A DNA stretch of 64,000 nucleotides. Source: Panax quinquefolius (Eukaryota; Streptophyta; Magnoliopsida; Apiales; Araliaceae). Location: positions 992,001 through 1,056,000 of the forward strand of contig CM035161.1 of the NCBI GenBank assembly GCA_020205615.1, written 5' to 3'. Below, piece by piece: positions 15,009 to 26,021 of the stretch (within the stretch, counting starts at the first letter, position 1; each line of letters opens with the position of its first letter). The translations under genes were made by a program, and so were the position numbers. The notes below the pieces were generated by a model, which saw only the letters and a program-made list of their open reading frames with translations, ran no database searches and was not told the DNA's origin.

Positions 15009-16273
15009 TTTACAAGTTATAATATAGAGTGAAATTTTCATATATATAAAATATGTATCACTACAAATTTTGTATTGAATATGTGTGTGTGTGTGTGTTC
15101 TGTGTGTGTGTGTGTTCTATGATTAATTCGAATAAAACATGCATGTTATCAAGTATCGTTAACACATTGATTTATTGACAGAATGTTCCCTCTTTAATTC
15201 AAAACTCAGGAATAACAACATTTTCATATTATTTCTATCATTAAGAAAACCAATTAAGAAAAGCTTGTCTTAACATTGCATGTGAGAGTACTTTAATTCA
15301 GCTCACAAATTAAAATCACCAGCAATAAAATTATTAAAATCATATTATATATATTCATTGCAATCAAAGTAAGCATGAATTAAATGACAAGCACAATTAT
15401 CCATATAGTACTTATAAATAGTATTATTCATATAATATTAATGGCAATTGACAAACACAATTATACATAGTATTATTTATATAATATTATAAAGATATGG
15501 AGTGAACCTCTTTGTAAATACAAATCCAATTAAGTATCTATTAATAGTAATGATGTGTTTAAAACAATAAATTCTAACCGTTTCAAAATATAAAATGAAG
15601 TTTGACCGCAGGGAAAGAAAACTTTCTTATCTTTTGCTTCGCACTTTCATAAATAAAAAATAGAAGAAAAAAAAAGGTTTTATAGAATTAACTGGTGTAT
15701 GACTTTCTTCTCTTTACTTGCAATTTGACAAAACTAGAACATTGCAGGATGCGAATCTCTATTATGGACAAATACAGTATATATTAATTGAAATTAACGC
15801 AAGAATTAAAAAAGTTTCATAAGAAACTACTACATCAACAACCCTGCCCCACCTCCCCATATTCCATTTAATTATTAGTACAGTATATAGCTTCAAGAAA
15901 TATATATTGCAAGTATTTTGTATATTATGGGATAACCATAGACGAAGCGTGTTCAAATATATACCAACGAAAGAGAAAGAAAATAAATCCTTAAGATAGA
16001 TTCTGTATACATTAATTGCACTATATAGAGCTCGAATTTTGTTAAATAAATGCAAATTGTGTAGTGATACTCGAACAAAGCGTGTAGATATTTTTCCTTT
16101 TTATTTTGTGGATATAGAAAATTATTTGCAATTACTTTTCTAATATAAAAATTTGAGATTTTAACATTATTCAACATAAAATATGATATTTGTTGGTGTG
16201 ACACTAGTGGATGGAGGATTTTTTGTAGCGCTCTGAAGGTTTTACGTACCCACATGCTACATGCCACTAAACT

Positions 16274-16323
<50 letters not shown>

Positions 16324-16620
16324 AATTTAGATTACATCCTTCTACATAATTAAAGACGACGAGTAAAATAATATAAATGATTAAGGACAATGATAAAATC
16401 TCCTACATTATTAGAGATTAATTAAAAAAATGAAATTATGGATATCTTATTATTTGATATTGCAACCAAATGAATTCATAATCCTCGAATGTCAACTTTC
16501 TTTTGTTTTTTAATATTTTTTATCATAACGTCACAAATGATTCAAGTGACAAAAGACAAGATTAGGGGGGTTACCCTAATTCCAAATTATTTAATTCCAA
16601 CTTTAAAATACACATAGGTA
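14927..16620. other. AT-rich intergenic region
   Basis: No supported gene. It holds (AT)n at 14973-15003 and 16278-16319 and an interrupted (TG)n at 15080-15117. A near-duplicate short segment (CAAGCACAATTATCCATATAG / CAAACACAATTATACATAG type) occurs at 15388-15410 and 15452-15472. Reading frames here are chance open stretches. Confidence 0.6.
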
Positions 16621-17316
16621 TGAATGATGAACATGACCGACTAATTAATATCTTTGGTCCGTAGTGCAAAGATGGACAGGTGTTTAGATGAACATAACCA
16701 ACTGATGAATATCTTTGGCCTGTAGTGCAAATATGAATATTTGATTCTAGATATATATTGATTGATGTTATGGATAAAATATCGACGATGAAACTTTTAA
16801 ATTCATATATAGAAGATAGTAGTTTAAGATTCTCTACTTAACTCTTCTAATGAATTATTATTTTCATTGCGAAGATTAATTTAAAAGCTGTTGTCTATTG
16901 TATTCTATTAGATTTTTCCCGTTGGAGACTAACGATAATTTGTTGTATATTATCTTAGTCATAATATTCTTTACCGGGCTACTAGTTGAGCTCACCCTTT
17001 TTCTTGATGTTCCATTTTTCTTCTCGGGAGAGGAGAATGTAATGAAAGACTTATTCGGGAGTATGGAATGAAGGTTACAGAGAGAGTTGTTTAGTAGTCC
17101 TCACCATTTTGTAAAATAATGTATAAATAATTGTGATGAGGATTTATTTGGGTATGTATATTCTCTGAAGATAATAATTGTATTTAAACTCACAAGATAT
17201 ATGTTGTCGTATTTTGCACGACAAATGTATTAATAAAGTTGTAGTTATTTACGTATCATGTATTTGGCGACTCGAGAATGGGTTGGATGGAATGGACCTA
17301 TTTTGGGGGCGTCAAA
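16620..17316 (+). mobile_element. Family B LTR fragment (last ~700 bp)
   Basis: It aligns by eye with the 3' part of the family B LTRs at 33180-33861 and 40690-41385: the repeated ATCTTTGG...GTAGTGCAAA motifs, the AGAAGATAGTAGTTTA block, GTAGTCCTCACCATTTT, and the terminal CTATTTTGGGGGCGTC. It is cut at its left end and joined directly to family A sequence on the right. Confidence 0.8.
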
Positions 17317-19194
17317 GGATATTCCAACAGAATAATAAATAATGGAATAACAGAAGAATTTCACCAAGTATAGGGTATCCCGCGTAGACAGGTTATTCCA
17401 ACAGAATAATAAAGAATGGAATAACAGAAGTTCTCTTCATGAATAAGAAAGAAAGAATACCCCTTATGAGTACAACAAATAATATTCCCTACCATAGAAA
17501 GAAGAGTACTGGATATAGAAGTAGTGAAGTAGCAGAATACTTTCTTCTTTCTCTCTATAGTTTATCTCTCTAGAGTTTCAGTAAATTTGTAAGAAAATAA
17601 TGAAGGAATGAGCTTATTTATAGAAAAATAGGCGCGTATAAGAATTCACTCATTTGAACGGTCCAGATTGATTTACTTTAATCGACGGTCCATATTTAAA
17701 GCAAAATCTTTTAAATAAAAATATAATATATTCTATTTATAATCTAATAAAACGAATAACTTTATAAAAGATTTTACTATGCAAATACTATCTGATACTA
17801 TAAAAAAACACTATGCATAATAAAATATAATATATTCTAATTATTGTACAATAAAATGATAACTTTATAAAAGTATTCATTTTATATAAAAAGATTTTAC
17901 TATCTGAAAACACTATCGCAGCACTTATGCAAAACACTATCATAATAAAATATAATATATTCTAATTATTGTCTAATAAAATGTATAACTTTATAAAAGT
18001 ATTCTGCTTTATATAAAAAAATTCTACTATGCAAAATACTATGCAGACACTTTATCTGCAACACTATTCATAATAGAATATAATATATTACGCTTATAGA
18101 ATAACTTTATAAAATATATTACATTTTATATAAAAAGATTTTCTCGTATTATTACATTAATAATACCAACAAAAGCTGAGTAACTTATCACGTAAGCATC
18201 AATAATTAATAATTTGTTTGCTACTTATGCAACCACGCCGACATCTTGTATTTTACTACTGAAAGTAGTTCAACAAGTGATAATCTAAAAAACTTCCGCC
18301 AAGTTATTTTCATAAAATATTTTTGTCATTTTTCTCAAACCGACAATAATTCCGTTGCGGGGTCCACCAATTATTGTGCCATTGCACGAATATTCCCTGA
18401 TAAAACAAATATTCCCCGACCAATCGAATATAATATGACAACTTTCATACTTTGCAAAATTTATAAATACTACCCACAACTATAACATTATCTCAAATCC
18501 ACACCGTAATATTAAAAAAATATTTTAAGAAAATTAAATCTTTATTCATAAAATCTGGGGTCTCACAATCTCCCCTCCTTATGAAATTTCTCCCTCGAAA
18601 TTTACGTACGTACCTGGTATGTCGAAGAGGTGAAGATACCTTGACTTCATTTTAGATTCTAATTCTTGAGGTATAACCTTTGAGTGTTGAATACGATCCT
18701 TCTTATCTAAGATTTTAACACGTATCTCCTCATACGTTAGATCTTCTGCTATATTGTTTAGTTCTAATTTAATAATGTGGTTCGGGTCGTCCACATAATT
18801 ATGTAACATCGATACGTTAAAAATGTTATGAACACGCGACATACTTGGCGGTAAAACGAGTCTATAAGCCATAGTTCCTACTCGATCGAGACTTTTAAAT
18901 GGGCCAATTAAATCGAGGGTTGAGATTTCCTCTCTTCGTCGATTCTTGCTTCTAGAATAACGCCCTCTTGAACCTTCTTCTTCACATTTATCATTCAAGA
19001 TTGTCTAACTTGAATGCGGCTTTAACTTTATCGATTAAAGTCGTTTCTACTCAGTATATTCGTTATCTTCACTTGGGTTCTTAGTGTCTTTAACTCTATC
19101 TTCATCATTTGTAAATCGCAATTAAATGGGCCTTTGTGTTAACAACATCGTACTCAAAAGCGATACGATCTTCTACTCAACGCTACGTTCATTC
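17317..19194 (-). mobile_element. Family A element A0, minus-strand 3' fragment
   Basis: On the minus strand this is the end of pol (18998-18579), a purine tract (complement of CTCCCCTCC at 18570-18578), and part of a 3' LTR from 18567 down to 17317. The LTR is cut within its R/U5 array by the junction with the family B fragment. Its upper end is cut by element A1. It is the only family A copy here with integrase-end coding sequence. Confidence 0.82.
18579..18998 (-). pseudogene. Integrase C-terminus / chromodomain remnant of A0
   Basis: The frame carries GPFKSLDRVGTMAYRLVLPP followed by SMSRVHNIFNVSML, the conserved integrase C-terminal segment, then DPNHIIKLELNNIAEDLTYEE and VKILDKKDR. Compared with family B at 38300-38554, the stretch after KVIPQ (VKVLWRNHAIEEMTWE in B) is absent, so the core of the chromodomain is deleted, yet the tail (SRYLHLF) remains in frame. 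The upstream domains of pol are missing. Confidence 0.85.
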
Positions 19195-19744
19195 GCAGAG
19201 ACCCTGATTTTTTATCAATAAAGATTTAAATTTTGTCAAAATAATTTTTTATATTATGGTGTGAATTTGAGATAATATTATAGTTGTGGGTAGTATTTAT
19301 AAATTTTGCAAAGTATGCAAGTGGTTATATTATATTCGATTGGTGGGGAATATTTGATTTAGCGAGGAATATTCGCATAAACTACCAATCATTGGTGGAC
19401 CCCATTACAATGTAATTATTGTTTGATTGAGAAAAACGACAAAATATTTTTTATTGAAATAACGGCGGAAGTTTTACCGTGGTTATTGCTGAACTACTTT
19501 CGGTAGTAAAAGTACATAAAGAATACGTGGGTCGCGTAAGAAATACACCATTGATTATTATCGATGCTTATGTGAGAAGTCACTCAGTTTGATTCCATTA
19601 TCATTTATTAATAATATGAATTATTATAATGATAATGACGTTTTGTTTTATTCAGTATTATTAACGTAATAAAAGCGAAACATCTTTTATATAAAATAGA
19701 ATACTTTATTAAAGTTATTCTATAAATAGAATATATTATATTTT

Positions 19745-19815
19745 ATTATGCATAGTGTTGCATAGTATTTTTTGCATAGTGTTTTGCATAGTATTGCATA
19801 GTGTTTGCATAGTAA
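19745..19815 (+). repeat. GCATAGT short tandem repeats in U3
   Basis: Six or so copies of TTGCATAGT spaced 9-14 bp lie about 130-190 bp upstream of the TATA box. The same cluster is at 26572-26640 and 53461-53515, and on the minus strand at 49965-50025. Clustered short repeats upstream of a core promoter are typical of LTR enhancers. Confidence 0.7.
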
Positions 19816-19940
19816 AATGTTTTTATATAAATAGAATATATTATATTTTATTTAAAAGATTTTTCTTTAAATATGGACCGTCGATTAAAGTAAATCAATC
19901 TGACCGCTTCATGGATTAATTACTATGCATTCCATTTTCC

Positions 19941-19948
19941 TATAAATA
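19941..19948 (+). promoter_or_regulatory. LTR TATA box of A1 5' LTR
   Basis: TATAAATA is conserved in all family A LTRs (also 26766-26773, 53642-53649, 60359-60366). Transcription would start about 30 bp downstream, making R plus U5 over 1.6 kb long. Confidence 0.72.
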
Positions 19949-20294
19949 AGCTCATTCCTTCATTATTTTCTTAGAATTCATTGAAACTCTGAGAGAGAAA
20001 TTATAGAGAGAAGCTATAGAGAGAAAATTATAGAAAGAAGAAGAGTATTCTGCTACTTCACTACTTCTATATTCATTCTTTTTACGGTAAGGGTGTTATT
20101 CTTTCTTCTTGAAGAGAACTTCATTATTCCATTCATTATTATTCTGCTGGAATAACTCGTAAAAGTGGCATACCCTATACATAACTCAGTATCACGCCAA
20201 GATACCCTATACTTGGTGAAATTCTTATGTTATTCCATTGCTTTATTATTACATTGGAATAACTCAGATATCTGCGGTTTACCTATACTTGGTG

Positions 20295-20560
20295 ACATTC
20301 TTCTATTATTCTGCTGGAACATCACATGCATGTGTTTTTACACCGGACTGGTTCCGCTTTTTATTATTCTCGTTGAACATCCTCGTCATGTGTTTTACAC
20401 CGACACCGGTTCCGCTCTTTATCATTCTGTTGGAATATCCTATCTCATGTGTTTTACACCGATCCGGTTCCATCTTTATTATTCTCTGTTGGAACATCCT
20501 GTCGGTTGTGAATTTCACCGACCGGTTCCGTTATTATTATTCTGTTGAATAACTTTTTTA
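20295..20560 (+). repeat. ~68-bp tandem array in R/U5 of A1
   Basis: About four to five units of the pattern GGAACATC...ATGTGTTTTACACCG...GGTTCCG followed by a TTATTATTCT spacer. Each unit starts GGAAC or GGAAT and ends GGTTCC, so it can close as a hairpin. The array recurs in every family A LTR: 27120-27375, 54000-54240 and 60715-60970 on plus, 30290-30520 and 49200-49470 on minus. Confidence 0.85.
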
Positions 20561-21803
20561 TCATCACAATCTGCGTGCACGGTGATTTCTTTTGTTATTC
20601 CATTCTTTATTATACCCAAATGGTTAAAACTTTGACTTCTATACTCCATGAAATTAGTAGAATATCCTTGATATTTGCGTTTCATCCAAAGATCTTTCAT
20701 GAAAATATTCTACTCGATCATTATTGAATTTTACTCTACTACGAAACAAAGATCGTGTTGACAATTTGGGCGTTAATAATTCATGGATTAAATAATTCTT
20801 GAACTTGTTTTATTGAATTACTATGTCATTGTCATCATCCTCATGTTATATTATGTTATCTTTGGCTTACGTGCGTAGATGAACTTAGTATGATTATGAC
20901 CGAGGATCATTCGGTATAATCATGACTTGATATAAATGATGTGACAAAAGTCCTCGGTGGCTTCGTAATGCGATGATGGATAGTTTTTGGTATGATTATG
21001 ACCGGGGTGATTCGGTATAGTCATGACCATTGATAATTTGATGAAAATCCTCGGCCGTGGTATGCGGGGATGATTAGATGTGGTGGTTTATTATTAAAAT
21101 CGAGTCTCAATGATAAAATTGATGAAAACCTTTTAAAACCTAAAAGATAGTAGACTTTATTCTCTACTGACTCTTTTAATGGATTGCTTATTCCACTGCA
21201 GCTTAAACCGTTTGTCTATTGTATTTTATCGGTTTAACATTTGTTGAAGGCTAATGATAATTTATTCTCGCATTATCTTAGTCATAATATTTCTTCTTGG
21301 GCTAGTTGAGCTCACCCTTTCTTTTCACCGTTTTCTCGTGAAATGAGAACATAGGTGGACGAGTCGGGGAACGTAAGTAATGGTCCGAGAGGATAGCATT
21401 AGTAGTCCTCACTATTCCGGTGAAATAAGTGTGATAATAGTTGTAATGAGGACTCCTTTTGAGTTTGTATAATATCTAGTAGACAATATTTGTATTCAAA
21501 CTCACGCTTTATGTCGTATTGTACCACGACGCTTAGGTTAGTAAGTTGTATTTGAATTTATGTACCATGTAAGTGGCGACCCAAGATGGGTGGCGTATAC
21601 CTAATTTTGGGGGCGTCACGGTTGGTATCGAGCTTAGGATATATGATCCCAGCTAAGATGTGAGAATAGTACTAGGAGGGAGAGACGGGAATTCTTCGCT
21701 AGTATGACCTACCTAAATTTATTTGGTATTTAATTGGTCTCATCGAGTATAGGGATAATATGTGATATGTTAATTAACCCTTATTTTATGGCGGTGTTTG
21801 AAA

Positions 21804-23740
21804 ATGGCATCCGAGAATGTTGAGAATAGCAATGGAGCACAAGAGATCGCTGATTCTCCACATATCAATAATCGAGACAATGTGCAACAGGATGGCGATA
21901 ATCCTCCCGTAAACAACAACACCGATCAATTGATGAATGACGATGCGCTTAAAAGGTTTTTAGAATTCATGCAACATCATCGGTAAAGCGACTCTCGCTT
22001 CAAAACGTAGGTGGAAACACGGAAAACTCTCGGCGGTCACCGCTAAACAATTCAAGGAGCTGGGACCACCGGAGTTTAAGGGAGAGCCAAAAACCACTTC
22101 TCGGCGGAAGCATGGATAAAGCAGATTACCAAGATATTTGATGTCTTGGGATGCTCCGAGAGCAAAAGGTTCCTTTGCCGCTTTTATGTTGCGCGGAGAG
22201 CGACATCTTGGTGGGAATCGGTAAACGTACTCAACTCATTGTCTTGAAGATATCTTGGGAGAAGTTCCAGAGTCGCTCAACGACAAATACTTTCCCGAAA
22301 GTATTCGCCACATGAAGGAGGTGGAGTTTATCAAGTTGGAACAAAACAATATGGCCGTGTCGCAATACGAGGCAAAGTTTGCGGAGTTATCACGGTTCGT
22401 CCCACTTGGTAGATAATGAAGAGAGAAATGGCGCGAATGTTTTTAAGAGGTTTAAAGCCGTAGATACGTCAACATCTTATTTCTCATAAACCGTGTTTTT
22501 ATTCGGATGTTGTAAATAGGGCTCGATTAATGGAGCGCGATAACGAGTCAACGCAACTAAAAGAGAGCAAATGAAATTATAATACCGGTGAGAGTAGTCA
22601 TCGAGCGGTGACAACAAGCGTGGAGGAAATCAACAAAGCGATATGGTAACCACTTCGGTGGTAATCGGGCCAAAATAATAAGAATGGACATTTCAAGAAA
22701 AGGAGATTCAACAATGATGGAAAGACGCCAAAGACCAAAGACTTTGTTGTTAAGGAAGGAGAAGGACCACCTATCATATGCTTCAAAATGCGAGAGAGAG
22801 GGACACATCGGTCCAATCATGCCATGCCATCCAAAGCGTGTTATAATTGTGGAAGAGAAGGCCACTTAGCTCGATTTTGTCGCCATCAAAGACGAATTCA
22901 ACTAGGATGGAGGCACCAAAGGTCATCCCAGCACAAACCAGGCCGAGTAGTTTAAGAGAGGCGTTTTTTTCTCGTGACGAGGAACCTAAATAAAATTATC
23001 ACGGGTAAGTTAATTGTAAGCTCTTGCAAAGTCTATACCTTATTAGATATCTGGTTCTACCCATTCTTTTATCTCTCTCTGCTTGCGTTCAACGTTTAAA
23101 TTTGACTCAAAGAAATTAGACTTTGATTTATCTATTGAAACTTCGTTGGGAGAAACCTTCGTTACCTCCACTTTTTTTTTAAATCTTGTTTGATTCAAAT
23201 AAACACTTTCACGTTACTGTCGATATTATCTCTTTGAAAATACTTGCCTTTGAGGTAATTTTTGAAATGATTGATTAATTACTCATTATTCTTTTTGTAA
23301 GGTTGTTAGCTTTCATATTCCTAACCAACCCATTATACTGAATTCAAAGTAACCAAACCCTAAAGTTAATCATTGTAATATCAAGCCATAAGTAAAGAGC
23401 TCTCGAACCTTTCGTTGTTGACTTCCTTGTGTGGAATGCAATCACCGAAGCGGGACTTTTCTCAGAGGCGACATCGTGAATGAAGATGGCAAGTTTATAG
23501 GTATCATTGTGAGGTGCTATCTAGGTTAAGGGATAGAAGTCACAGGTTGGTATCGATGTGAAGTACTATCCAAGTCTTGGATGAGAGTAATAGCTTTTGA
23601 ATGATATTTCTATCATTAATAAATTTCTTGACGTATTCTTGAAGATTTCCTAGCCTACCCTAGAGCGTGAAATCGAATTTTGTATTGACCCCAAAGACAA
23701 AAACCCATTTCTTAAACCTCAAATATTTCTTCAACTAAAA
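21804..23740 (+). pseudogene. gag-protease remnant of A1, with start of RT
   Basis: gag starts at ATG 21804 (MASENVENSNGAQEI...). Frameshifts follow, but the order is clear: the gag core (KMKEVEFIKLEQNN-type segment at 22310-22350), a CCHC zinc knuckle CYNCGREGHLARFC at 22835-22876, and a protease segment at 23010-23110 (LLD, then THSF-like, as in family B). The first residues of reverse transcriptase (EREIEFCIDPKDKNPFLKP) are at 23665-23720 and then homology to pol stops. Many of the breaks fall at CAG/CTG/CCG sites where another copy is intact. Confidence 0.8.
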
Positions 23741-24930
23741 GGATGCATTTACGAGGATTATGATGAAAGTCATAATAAAAGTATAGAACTGATGAAAATC
23801 ATGGGTATATGAAGTATTAGTAAGTTTTATGATGAGTTATGTTGGTTAGTATGTGAAAACATGAAAGTTTCTTAGAAATCACAAAGAGTTGAAAATCGAT
23901 TTTAGTGAAAAACGTAACATGAAATTCAATTGACCATATCTCCTATTATATTTTGAATTTTTGAATGTGGTCAAATCCTAGAGTTAGATCTATGAGTTAC
24001 CTAACTAATCCAAGTGGAATTACTGGAAAAGGTGTTGTAGATTTTGTGTGGACTGATTTTAGCAAAGGAGGCCAAAGCTGTAAATTTCGAAAATGCTACT
24101 GCCCAGAAACTTTAAGGGCTGTTTCGGCCACTTAAATTATGAGAAAAATTCTGGTCTTTTGGGACATGAAGGTATATGGTATAAAGTATCTCCTGTCCAA
24201 AAATGAGCTCATTCGACTTAAAATGAGCAAGTTATGACTATTTCAATATTTAGGTTTTTTCGATTTAAAACGCTATAACCCGTAGTTCTATAACTCCGAT
24301 GACCATGAAATTTAAACTAGAAGCTCACGTTAACATGTGTAAGGTCCTGCCAAGATTTGGGAATTTTTGGAGTTAAACTTGAGGTAGCTAATTTCTTAAG
24401 AAATTAATTAGAAATTGATTTTAAAAATAGTAAATGAATTTTAAAAATTCGAGAAAAATATATTTTCATTATGGGACTATATTATGCTAAATACCAGAAA
24501 AGAAATATTTTTGGGACTGATTTGGTATTTTTCATGAAAATAGTTTAGTTATGAACATATGAGTTAAATATGTTATGTGAAATAACAAAGTTGAAAATAG
24601 GATTTTATGGCTAGAAAATCCTATATAGAGTATATGCATATTTTTTGATGAGGATTTGATAATTGGTGATGATATTTTATGAGTATGGCATTTTGAATGA
24701 TGAAATGCATTATATGGTAAAAGCGTAAACAATTGAGATAAATTGTTTATAAATTTAAGAAGTGATTAAAATATTGGTATAATATTAATGATATTAGATT
24801 ATGAGATTATTAAGTGATTGATAACATGGGGATATTCTTGAATCCTGGATAAATTATATTATAAATGTTTAATATTTATCCTTTATCTTATTTGATTGAT
24901 TCTTTATATCATTATCCTCATGTTTATATT
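23740..24930 (+). other. Non-coding section replacing pol in A1
   Basis: No reading frame of note. The same section is in A3 (57435-58610) and reversed in A2 (61857-62560 and 52440-52911). A well-conserved block at 24110-24400 (ATGAGCTCATTCGACTTAAA and following) shows no coding potential and may come from another element. Confidence 0.7.
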
Positions 24931-24934
24931 TTTT

Positions 24935-25930
24935 TTAAAGTCATCTGTGGCTTACGTGCATAGATGGACTTGGTATGATTATGACTGAGGATTGTTCGGC
25001 AACAATAATCATAACCAGAATTGAAAACACAATTATCTTTGGTAGTAGTGCATGGATAATTTGTGGTCATGATACTAATGAATATCTTTGGCTTGTAGTG
25101 CGAGGGATGATTCGATGATGTGGATTAATTATTGAAATGAGTCTCAAAGAATGAAATATTAATTCATGGATGCGTTCAAAGTCATCTCAACTTACGTGCG
25201 TAGATGGACTTGGTATGATTATGACCGAGGATTGTTCTATGATAATCATAACCGTAATTGAAAACACAATTATCTTTGGCCGTAGTGTATGGATAATTTG
25301 TGGTCGTGATACTAATGAATATCCTTGGCCTGTAGTGCAGGGATGATTCGATGATGTGGATTAATTATTGAGCTGAGTCTCAGCAATGAAATATTAATTC
25401 ATGGATGTGTTCAAAGTCATCTGTGGCTTACGTGCATAGATGGACTTGGTATGATTATGACCAGGGATTGTTCTTAGATAATCATAATCAGTAATTGAAA
25501 ACACAATTATCTTTGGTAGTAGTCATGGATAATTTGTGGTCGTGATACTTAATGAATATCCTCGGCCCGTAGTGCGGGGATGATTCGATGATGTGGATTA
25601 ATTATTGAAAGAGTCTCAAAGAATGAAATATTAATTCATGGATGCGTTCAAAGTCATCTCGTGGCTTACGTGCATAGATGGACTTGGTATGATTATGACC
25701 GAGGATTGTTCGATATAATCATAACCGTATTGAAAACACGAATATCCTTAGCCAAGAAAGGTATGGATAATTCGTGGTCGTGATACTATTAAGTCGAGTC
25801 TCAAGATATTGGTTTTACATCTTTGGCACATAGTGCAAAGATGAATTGTTAATAAATATCTTTGGCCCAGAAGGCAAAAGATGAATTGTTAATGAATATC
25901 TTTGCCTGGATTGCAAAGATGAATTTAATG
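24935..25930 (+). repeat. ~236-bp tandem array in A1 internal region
   Basis: Four units marked by GTCATCT...CTTACGTGC at 24939, 25180, 25417 and 25652, each holding a TATGATTATGACC hairpin and ATCTTTGG / ATCCTTGG hairpins, then partial units to 25930. The unit resembles the hairpin segment of the family A LTR (20860-21100). Confidence 0.85.
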
Positions 25931-26021
25931 TTTTCAACGATAAAGGTATTCAAGGTATCCTCACCTCTTTATCATATCAGTCGTTCTAATTTCGAGGGCG
26001 AAATTCCATAAGGAGGGAGAT

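Larger units (their letters stand above)
19195..21620 (+). repeat. 5' LTR of A1 (about 2.4 kb)
   Basis: It starts near GAGACCCTGATTTT (degraded TGTGAGACCCC) and ends GGGGGCGTCACG. In order it holds U3 with GCATAGT repeats, TATAAATA at 19941, a purine/pyrimidine leader, a ~68-bp tandem array (20295-20560) and paired hairpin motifs (20890-21100). The following GTTGGTATCGAGCTTAGG resembles the initiator-Met tRNA primer site TGGTATCAGAGC with bases missing at the CAG. Confidence 0.88.

Noticed and set aside
20165..20552. Plus-strand frames over the 68-bp array with repeated 'VFYTG..PLFIIL' protein patterns
   Set aside because: Overlapping frames are open in several phases because the unit lacks stops; products differ wildly between copies. 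A tandem repeat, not a gene.
20515..20700. Minus-strand frame (MKDLWMKRKYQGYSTNFMEY...) that recurs at 49091-49297
   Set aside because: It recurs because both sites are copies of the same LTR; it is antisense to the predicted leader, short, and differs in frame between copies.
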